Below are positions 56,067-64,000 of a DNA stretch of 64,000 bases, one piece after another. A program made the translations under genes and the position numbers. The DNA comes from Flaveria trinervia (lineage: Eukaryota > Streptophyta > Magnoliopsida > Asterales > Asteraceae). The DNA lies in the NCBI GenBank assembly GCA_025506515.1, contig CM046443.1:38174357-38238356 (forward strand). Direction: 5' to 3'. The first letter of the stretch is position 1; every line of letters begins with the position of its first letter. The notes under the pieces are model-generated. The model saw only the letters and a list, made by a program, of their open reading frames with translations, did no database searches and was not told where the DNA came from.

Positions 56067-57168
56067 ACCTAGCAGCTTGCAGCATCAATGCATTCAAATT
56101 TTGTAGTTAATGAAGACACATAGGGTTGTTTCTTGCATTTCCAAGAGACTATCCTTCCACCAAGGAATTGTCATCCCGAGATATTGACATGGCAGTCGTA
56201 TTGCAACTACCATAGTCACAATCTGTATAAGCATACAGATTGAAGTTATAATTCTTTGGATGCTAAAGGCTTAATTTAGAAGCCCTTTTAAGATATCTAA
56301 GAATCCTCCTGATAGAAACTAGGTGGGAAATCTTGAGGTGGCTTCATATCTTTCACAAATACATGTAGCAAACATAATATGAGGCATGTTGGTTGTGAGA
56401 TACATGAGGGACCCAATCGTAGCCCTATAGAGATGTTCATCTACATACTCCCTAGAAAGAATAGGTTCTACGAAGTGGTTTTTGGCTATGGGTATCTTTG
56501 CAACCTTATATTAAATCATATTGAATCTAGTGAGTATGTCTTGTACATACTTTGACTAGTTTATGAAGATGTTATTATGAACTGGTTTCACTTGAATTCT
56601 AGAAAAAAATTGAGTTCTCCCACGACACTCATTTCAAACATATTCTTCATCAAATTCTCAAAGTCTTTGCCGATCCGGGAATTAGTTGATCCAAAGATGA
56701 TGGCATCTACATAAACTTGAACCAACATCAAGTCATTCCCTTTTCCTTTAATGAAAAGTGTTCTATCAATAGTTCCCCTCATGTAGCAATGTTATTAGAA
56801 ATGTTGAGATAGTGTCTCATACCACCTTCTTGAAGCTTGGTGCAGCCTATAAATAGCTTTATCAAGGTTGCAAACATAAGTAGGATGAGTTGGGTTTGCA
56901 AGTGACATACACTTACTTATCAATCACCCCATATAAGAAAACCCACTTGGCATCAAGTTGGTAGATCTTAAAATCCTTGGATTCTGCAAAAGCAAGGAAT
57001 ATCCTAACAGGTACAAGTCTTGCAACCGGTGCAAAAACATCTGTGTAGTCAATCCCCTCTTCTTTTATGTATCCTTGAACAACTAGTATTGCCTTGTTCT
57101 TGATGAAAAGTGCTCTATCATCTTTCTTTTTCCTAAAAACCCACTTGTTACGTATTGTGGTCATAGGT
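56067..57168 (-). pseudogene. Fragment of copia RT-RNase H (family A type)
   Basis: Homologous to 26640-27720 of element A, on the same strand. Pieces: 56588-56782 (LVQVYVDAIIFGST, with the second Asp of YVDD changed to Ala) and 56913-57164 (NKWVFRKKKDDRALF...YIKEEGIDYTDVFAPVARLVPVRIFLAFAES). Further RT and early RNase H follow at 56070-56580 with stops. Both ends are abrupt: an LTR at 56066 and another LTR-like sequence at 57169. The loss of a catalytic Asp makes it dead independently of the truncation. Confidence 0.87.
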
Positions 57169-57482
57169 TGTTAGATTCCTTAGAAGATTAATATTTGTCT
57201 TTTTATCTTTATGTCATACTATAGGGACTTGTTTTTAAATATATGTTTCATGTTTTCTTTTGATAGCATAAATTGGATACTTAATGTTTTTTTGCAGGTG
57301 TGAGATTGTTTGATAGTTTGAGAGAACTACTATTATTTACATTTACACATTATATCCAAAGCTTTTGTTGTCAATGATAACTATGAATTTTTGAAGTAAT
57401 TGCTTGTGTTTTTTATTTCATTATGTTTGTATTGATCATTGCATTACAATATCATTACACATTGATCCATTTGAACCTATCA
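57169..57482 (+). mobile_element. LTR-like remnant with adjoining primer site
   Basis: Starts TGTTAGATTCC and ends AACCTATCA, followed two bases later by TGATATCAGAGC (57485-57496), an iMet-type primer site with one change. The sequence from 57497 to 57678 would then be leader. At 314 bp it may be shortened. No second copy is seen. Confidence 0.45.
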
Positions 57483-57678
57483 AATGATATCAGAGCTTTC
57501 GGTTTTGCGATCAGAGCTTATCGACATTTTTGAGCACTGTTAATCACATCAAATATGTGTTGAATGCAATTTGATCAAGTAATTATTGATTTTAATTGTG
57601 TTTTATATATAGAAACATAAATTGAATCACAATTTGGTGTTTAATCCATTCAGATCTATGTTCTGATCATATATGCTT
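57483..57678 (+). other. Primer site and leader fragment
   Basis: Contains the primer site 57485-57496 and about 180 bp of AT-rich non-coding sequence before the LTR of element D. No frame is recognisable. Confidence 0.4.
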
Positions 57679-58359
57679 TGTTGGGTCGGATAAGGCTGGT
57701 GCAATCAAAAACACTTAGAAAATTTTTGGTGAATATCTGCACTTTTGAAGTCAAGTTGAAGAACTTGCAAAGCTCTACCAGGAAGAACTTCTAGAGGGAA
57801 ACCAAGTCCTCCGAAGACTAAGTAAATTATCTTCCGAAGCTAAACATTCAGACGGTTCAAGACAAAGACTTCCGAAGAACAGAGACTTGAAGACAAGAAG
57901 AAGTCTAGGAAGAAGTTGATTCTTTGGAAGAACCAACTATGAACTAGTTGAGAAAACTATGGTCGGTCTGACAACCACTACAACCTTCGATATACTACAT
58001 GGCGCTTTCCCACGCTGTGTAGTTGGCCATACTTTATTCCAATGTTCATATTTTATCAGTTAGTATAGTTATCATGTTTAGTTGGAGACAAAAGATGTAA
58101 ATGCATATGTACCTAGTTTATGAGCTTAATGTAAAAATCTTTCATGTCTTACATATATGTAACTGGATGGTTTGAATGAAATACAATATGTGGTTTATGC
58201 TTATAATGTTTAATATTTCATTAATTATTGTATGTTAATGCATATTAAACTAACTATATAGGTTTGTGGTTGTTTACATAGTTCTTAGTCAATAATGATT
58301 GAGGAACATGCTTAAACTTAATCGTGTGAAGTTCTCATGCGAATGGCCTATGCTAATGG

Positions 58360-58545
58360 ACCATACGCATGAAAAACTTCATGCTAATGAACCAGTCGCA
58401 CGACTAAACCAGGAGACTGGATCAGTCGCATAATTGTGACATGATATTGACTCAGTCGCACGACTGAACACTCAATCGTGCGTTTGGATCAACCGCATTA
58501 CTCAGTCGCACGAATGAACCATGCTAATGGTTCAGTCGCACGAAT
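58360..58545 (+). repeat. CAGTCGCACGA motif cluster in the element D LTR
   Basis: Seven or more copies of CAGTCGCACGA / AATCGTGCG / CATACGCATG variants lie immediately upstream of the TATA box. Related CATTCGCA / CAGTCGCACGATTGA copies recur in the leader at about 59060-59290. Confidence 0.75.
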
Positions 58546-58558
58546 GATTAACCCTAAC

Positions 58559-58567
58559 CTATAAAAA
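58559..58567 (+). promoter_or_regulatory. Element D LTR TATA box
   Basis: CTATAAAAA in the right third of the LTR, about 270 bp before the primer site, the expected place for the U3/R boundary. Confidence 0.6.
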
Positions 58568-58835
58568 CCACTTAATTGGTGGAAAAAGATAACACTTTGA
58601 AGAATTCGACTCATACACGTACCCTAGCAGTCCAGAACGTCCAAGAAAGCCATTCCAAATTCATAGATCGTTCATGATCGATTGCTATTCATTCTTGACG
58701 TTTAGATTAATCTTATTTCAATCGGGTTAACGTTGTCACTGATTGGATTGCCAATCAAATAGAATTCCGCACTATTTGATTCGATATACACATAGATCAA
58801 TTAGTACTCCGTCTAGTACTCGGTCCCCTAACAAG

Positions 58836-58848
58836 TGGTATCAGAGCC
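58836..58848 (+). promoter_or_regulatory. Element D primer binding site (tRNA-iMet)
   Basis: TGGTATCAGAGCC, a perfect match to the usual plant copia primer site, two bases after the LTR end CA. Confidence 0.93.
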
Positions 58849-59328
58849 AAGGCTCTTGATTTACATGTGATTCAATCGATTTTGATATAAAAATTGTGTT
58901 TCTCACGCAAAAACACAATCTTTTTGTGTCAAACGTTGTTTTGGACGCCTCCAGATCATAATATTAACATTTTTTCGGCATATAGCGATTAGGGTTCTTG
59001 AAAAATTCGTGTTTTTGCGTCAAAATACCTTAAACCTTCGAATTTTCAAGTTTCAGCAGCTTCAGTCGCACGATTGACTCAATCGCATAATTGAATTCAT
59101 ACGCATCCCTCATACGCATGATTGGACTCATTCGTATATCCATTTGTACGACTGAGTTGCCCATTCGCATTGTTCATCCCCACCTGTCCATTCACACGAT
59201 TGAGCCATCCGCATTTGCTCATTCGCATGTTTGAGTCAACCGTATTGTTCAATCGCATGAAGTGTTCAATCACATTCATTCATTCGCACAAGTACAATAG
59301 TGTGTTCCAAAGTTTAAAGTTGATAGTA

Positions 59329-62151
59329 ATGGAGGATCAATATTCAGCGTTCACCGCCGGAAGGGACTCTAGGATTCAAAATCTGTTGCTTTTAGAAAAT
59401 GATGTAGGAAATCATAACAAGCCCCCTAAGCTTATAACGTTAGATGATTACCCACAATGGAAGCAAAGATTTGAGATTTACTTAAATGGAGTATATCCAA
59501 ATCTATGGGAGTCGATAGATACAAGATATAGCATGCCTATAGGTGCAGATGGAGTCAAACTTACCTTAAGCGGTATGACTAACGGGCAAAAGGTAAAGTA
59601 CAATGCAGAGAAGAAAGTATATGCATTGCTGACTCAGTCAATTCCTAAGGACATCTTCGATCAATTTTCTAAGAACAAGCAAGCTAAGAAGCTGTGGGAA
59701 ACATTGCAAAATAGTTATGTGGGAAATGCATCATTAAAGGCTCTGAAGGCTAAAGCGTTGAAGGAGTTTGACAACTTCTCGTCAATGGGAAAGGAGAGCT
59801 TGGACGATGTCATTAATCAATTCTACCACCTGATGAGTGAGCTGCACACTCATGGAGTCACTACCTCTATGGAAGACAAAGTTTCAAACTTTGCACATGG
59901 GTTGCCCGAGAAGTAGAGTTCGTTTCTTTCCAACCTCAGACATAATGAAATGCTAGCGAAGTTAGATATCAATGACTTCATTCAGAAACTACGAGAGGAA
60001 GAGTTGAGGATGAAGTACAGGTCTCAAAAGTCTTCATATGATCAGAATCCGGCACTATACAAGTCAAATCCACAGGCCAAAATGTCTAGAGCACCACTTC
60101 AAACGGTGTTTGTGTCGATTTCAGCTGGTCTATCACAAGCTACTACTTCAGGATCTGACACGTCAGGGTCGTCTGGTACCCAATACATAGCACCTAAAGC
60201 AAATGCTACAAAACTGAAGACCGAGAATCTCAGGAATGTGACAGTAGAGGTAGCAAAGGAACACATGGATCTCTTAGCAGCTGTTGTCCACTCCTATGAT
60301 GGGCTAGTTGCTGGGAAAATTGGGAACTGCCATCTGGCAGACGAGGACTACGAGCAGGTAGACGAGAAAGAGTTAGAAAGAATGGACATCATGTGGACCT
60401 TAGTAAGTGCTGTTCAGAGAGCTAAGAAGTTTGTCAAGAAGACCGGACAGAATGTGATTGCCACTAAGGACACAACTTTTGGTTTTGACAAATCCAAAGT
60501 TACCTGCTTCAAGTGTGGGGAAAAGGGGCACTTCAAATGTGAATGTGTGAAGCCCAAGAAGACGGGAAATGGGAATCCATTCTTATCTTTCACTCGTCAG
60601 GATAAGCCCACAAGTAGTCCTACATCGTCGAGCAAGGATCCTAAAGCCTTAACAACTCATGATGACGAAGGACAAGATTGGAGCTTTTGGTTTGTGTCTC
60701 CGGTAGAATCCAACATCGTTGGTGTTGAGGATCTAGATGACGACTCAGCAAGTGAAGGTGATATTGTAGTAGAGCTCGGGATGTCAAATGTTGAAGAATC
60801 TGCAATAGTAGTTGATCACCACCTAAAGAAGGGACAAGTTCAACAAGTCCAGAATCACCAGAACCAGAAAAGTCAGACATTGCTATGATGGCTGATTCAA
60901 TCACACCTTCTCAGTTAAGTACCACGACTTAACTTTTCAATAATCATGCTTGTTCTGATTGTAATAAATTTAGGGAAAACATTGATATGAAATTTTCTAG
61001 GTTTATAGACCATAATGATAACTTAGTAAATGACTCACAACTGTATACTGAAGCCAATAGAGTCTTAAAACAAAATAAGCACAACTATAAAGAAATGATA
61101 GAACTCTTGAATAAACAACTTAGGGAAACTAAAGTTGTAGCCTTTAATCAAGCTAATGACATTAAGTTCTATCTAACTCCCTAGAAGAAGCTAAGAAACA
61201 AAAGGCAGTTTTGGAAGTAGAAGTAAATTCATTAAAACAAAAACAACATAGTTGGACAAGTTCTTCTCACATTGTCCAACACTTAGTGAGAGAGCGCAAC
61301 AATGGGGAGGGTTGGGATATAAAGTGGTACCACCACCACATGAGACCTTGATGAATGCCAAAAGTAAGCCAATAAATAATAACCCAATCAAGGATCATGT
61401 GGTGTCCACTCCTCTTGTGAGTGATCCAGATTCCACATGTAAACCAAATGAATCTATCACTAAACAAAAGGATACCACTTCAAAATCAAAAGGTAAAATG
61501 CCTTGTGTAAATCTGGACAAACAATTTGAAAATGTTAGAATAAAGTCTGGTTCAACAAAGTCTATTTCTGAACCAAGAAATACCAAACAAATTAACCAAT
61601 CATGTGCTTCATATCTAAGTCCAAATAAACAAAAGGGAAAAGATGTTAACAATGTCCAAACAATTAACTTTGTTAAACAAGATAAAAAATCTAAACAAGA
61701 AGTGTCAAAACCCAAACAGAATAAAGTCACTCGTGTGTCACATACTTCTCCACAGAAATAGGTAAATAGTCAAGTTGAAAGCAGATCATGCTACAACTGT
61801 GGAAAGTATGGACACATAGAGTCTTATTGTCCTTATTATTAGACACCAAAGAAAAAGATTGAACTTTATGACATTAAAGCAAGATCTTCCAAAAGAAGCT
61901 CCATGACTCCACCAAAAAGAGTCAGTGAACATAAAGTTCAACCTATCAGCCAGTCTTTTGTTTATCACAAACAAGCCTTACACAAAGCTGGCTTATGGAA
62001 AGAAAAGTCTATGTCTGGTAATGAGAACAATAAGACAGATGATCTTCCCTCACCCTTTAATGGACAATGGGTATAATTTATAATGTGTGATGCCTTTGGG
62101 ATACCAAAGCCGGTTAAGGCTTGGGTCCCTCACCTTAACTAATGCTTTCAA
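59329..62151 (+). pseudogene. Element D gag (UBN2 type, two zinc knuckles)
   Basis: The start chosen is the ATG at 59329 (MEDQYSAFTAGRDSRI), because the 69 codons before it are repeat-derived leader. The gag core includes LDDYPQWKQRFEIYLNGVYPNLW and KVYALLTQSIPKDIFDQF. A single TAG at 59914 interrupts the frame, which then runs on to 60888 and includes the first knuckle CFKCGEKGHFKCEC (from 60505). After a stop and shifts come a coiled-coil spacer (60987-61184), a Lys/Ser-rich spacer (61252-61761) and a second knuckle CYNCGKYGHIESYC (from 61789). Both knuckles keep all zinc ligands. This is the best-preserved copia gag in the window. Confidence 0.87.
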
Positions 62152-62457
62152 TTGAATGTGCAGGGTGTTCGCTATAGTGCTAAAACAAACACTTGGATTG
62201 TAGATAGTGGAGCATCAAGGCACATGACTGGAAACTGGGCACTCCTATCAAACGTCAAACAAATCAAAGGAGGCCATGTTTCTTTTGCTGGAAACAAAAG
62301 AGGGCACATCACAGCTCAAGGAGAAGTAGGGAACCAGAAAGTTAAGTTTGACAAGGTAAACTATGTTCAACAACTTCAGAATAACCTACTTTCTGTTTCC
62401 CAAACATGTAATAAGGGATTAAATGTAGTTTGGACAAAAAGAAGTGCTATGTCCTGA
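62152..62457 (+). pseudogene. Element D protease
   Basis: The open frame reads TWIVDSGASRHMTGNW, with the active-site Asp codon at 62203. It continues through GGHVSFAGNKRGHITAQGEV and YVQQLQNNLLSVSQTCNKG, the full copia protease layout. A frameshift near 62430 separates it from the GAG-pre-integrase region that follows in other frames. Confidence 0.87.
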
Positions 62458-63532
62458 AAAAGGACTATGTGATTACGGAGGAACAAGTATTAATGTCAGC
62501 CTCAAGATATAATGACCTTTACGTCTTGGATCTATCGAAGGCCTCCACAACGGATCATCAAGTTCAGTGCTTCTGTCAAAAGCTACTGAGAAGGACTCTA
62601 TCTCCTGGCATAGGAGAATGGGGCACATCAATCCACGGAAGATGAACCACTTGATCCAGAATGATCTAGTGCGAGGAGTCAATGTCAAGAACTTCCAACT
62701 CCTGGATTTTTGTGTTGCCTGCAAGAAAGGCAAACAAACAAAGAAGTCTCATAAGGCAAAGAAAGTTAATTCTATAGAACTTCCTCTTGAGCTTCTTCAC
62801 ATGGATCTGTTTGGTCCAGTCAGTACAAGAAGCATCGCAGGCAACTTGTACTGCTATGTAGTTACAGATGACTACTCAAGATTTTCTTGGGTGATGTTTC
62901 TGAAATCAAAATCAGAAACATTTGAGTCATTCAAAGAATTGGTAACTATACTGGAGTCTCTCTACAAGCTGAAGTTAAGAGAAGTACGCTCAGACAACGG
63001 AACCGAGTTCAAGAACTAATGGATGGAGGCTTTCTGCAGAGAAAAGAGAATTGTGCACTAGTTCACTTCTTCCTACACTTATCAAATGAACAGGGTTACT
63101 GAGAGAAAGAATCACAGCTTAATAGAGACAGCAGGCACAATGCTAGCAGACTCGAAACTGCGTATCCAATTTTGGAATGAGGCAGTGGCAAATGCGTGTT
63201 ACATGTTAAATCGAGTTATGGTGGTAAAACATCATGGCAAGATGTGCTACGAGTTACGTCAACGACGTAAACCAAATCAGGAGTACCTCAAACCGTTTGG
63301 AGCACCATTCACGTTGCTGAAGAAAACTCAGGAAGGAAAGTTTAGCGAGAAGGCTGAAGAGGGCATCTTTCTAGGATACAACATACCAAATAAGAGAGTT
63401 TACAACAACTCAACGGGTCAAGTAGAGGTGTGGTGTAACGTCGATGTTCAGAGATACAGCACCCCTCCTGCTGGAAAAGAGATACAACACCCCTCCTACT
63501 GGAAAAGGACCCGCCTTCTTTTTCGACTATGA
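62458..63532 (+). pseudogene. Element D GAG-pre-integrase and integrase
   Basis: The frame at 62567-63019 reads WHRRMGHINPRKMNHL and CVACKKGKQTKKSHK (zinc-binding H-H-C-C), ELLHMDLFGPVSTRS (first Asp, codon at 62804) and VRSDNGTEFKN (second Asp). Stops at 63017 and 63059 follow. The same frame resumes with RVTERKNHSLIETAGTMLADS (catalytic Glu) and PFGAPFTLLKKTQEGKF. All three catalytic residues are present. A 28-bp tandem duplication at 63451-63506 shifts the frame near the C-terminus. Confidence 0.9.
63451..63506 (+). repeat. 28-bp tandem duplication in element D integrase
   Basis: GAGATACAGCACCCCTCCTG... (63451-63478) is repeated at 63479-63506 with two substitutions. Being 28 bp long, it shifts the reading frame. 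Confidence 0.93.
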
Positions 63533-64000
63533 TGGATTCTTCAAGTCCTTCAACATCCCTCTCTCCACTTCTGATGATGAGTTAGCTACCAAAATGATGT
63601 ATGATGTCTTAAACACACCTTCATAGGACTCTACATCATCTTGCTCACAAGTTGAATCACCTACCAACTCAGCGGGAGCACTCGAGGTAAGTGACTCTTC
63701 CTCTGATGATGAAGCCGTGGAGAATGATCAGGACACTCAAGAGTAACAGGTTCCTACTACTGCAAGTCCACAAGCATCTGACTTTGATGCCTCTGAGTCT
63801 TCGGAACCTCACACTCCTACTGCCTTAGATACGAAACCAAATGTTCATAATCTTGATTCTAAGGTAGTTGTTCCCACCACTCCTCGATCACGCTTAAATG
63901 TCTATCGTCCTCTGGACAATGTCATTAGGGATGTTAGATCAGGAGTTCAGACAAGAAATAAGTTGTATTCAGCTGATTATGCCTCGGTAGTGGAAAAGGG
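63507..64000 (+). pseudogene. Element D integrase-RT linker, cut by the window edge
   Basis: In the shifted frame the sequence reads FFFDYDGFFKSFNIPLSTSDDELATKM, then a Ser/Glu/Asp-rich linker with stops, and ends with NVIRDVRSGVQTRNKLYSADY, which normally lies just before copia RT. The RT itself would be to the right of the window. Confidence 0.75.

Larger units (their letters stand above)
57679..58833 (+). mobile_element. Element D 5' LTR (copia)
   Basis: 1,155 bp, ends TGTTGGGTCGG...GGTCCCCTAACA, followed two bases later by a perfect iMet primer site. A TATA box (CTATAAAAA) lies at 58559-58567, and CAGTCGCACGA repeats fill 58360-58545, directly upstream of it. The start is inferred from the TG and from the TGTTGGG / CCTAACA terminal complementarity. 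The 3' LTR is outside the window. Confidence 0.75.

Noticed and set aside
59122..59328. N-terminal extension of element D gag by 69 codons
   Set aside because: The extension translates the CATTCGCA/GTCGCACGA leader repeats; the ATG at 59329 precedes the conserved gag region.

Overview
This window is plant nuclear DNA made almost entirely of nested LTR retrotransposons. I found no convincing host gene. Plant origin rests on the families present: Ty1/copia elements with tRNA-iMet-type primer sites, an Athila-type Ty3/gypsy element with a tRNA-Asp-like primer site and the Athila downstream ORF, and chromovirus LTRs. The general look of these families recalls Asteraceae repeats, but that is an impression and not proven here. 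Nesting, solo LTRs and decayed reading frames suggest old heterochromatin.

Layout, left to right. (1) 1-2619: an LTR-like piece, the 3' end of a chromovirus pol, and its 1.9 kb LTR. (2) 2620-5709: AT-rich sequence with no recognised gene. (3) 5710-7755: a solo chromovirus LTR with a perfect 5-bp target duplication (GTATC). (4) 7797-18286: a broken copia element (A2) on the minus strand. Its 3' LTR is split by an 8.1 kb array of a non-autonomous element (B) with five LTRs and four internal regions in tandem, flanked by a perfect duplication (CTTAT). (5) 18287-33767: a minus-strand LTR plus a long non-pol reading frame (element G). The frame is cut in two by an 11.8 kb copia element (A, 21167-32957) that has both LTRs, gag, protease, integrase, RT-RNase H and a long third ORF. 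(6) 33773-48326: an Athila-like gypsy element (F) on the minus strand with near-identical LTRs. A copia solo LTR (duplication AAGGA) sits inside its RT. Its 3' part also holds an intact 104-codon ORF resembling the cysteine-rich nucleic-acid-binding proteins of Betaflexiviridae and related plant RNA viruses. (7) 48467-56066: a copia element (C) on the minus strand that has lost its RT, has a duplicated gag start and may have mismatched ends. (8) 56067-57678: truncated RT and LTR fragments. (9) 57679-64000: a copia element (D) on the plus strand, with 5' LTR, primer site, gag, protease and integrase. It runs off the right edge before RT.

Two features stand out: the tandem five-LTR array of element B and the virus-like cysteine-rich ORF in element F. 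A third theme is that several unrelated families carry blocks of a short CpG-containing motif, different for each family, in the LTR or leader. All pol genes show stops, frameshifts or lost catalytic residues. Elements F and D are the least damaged.
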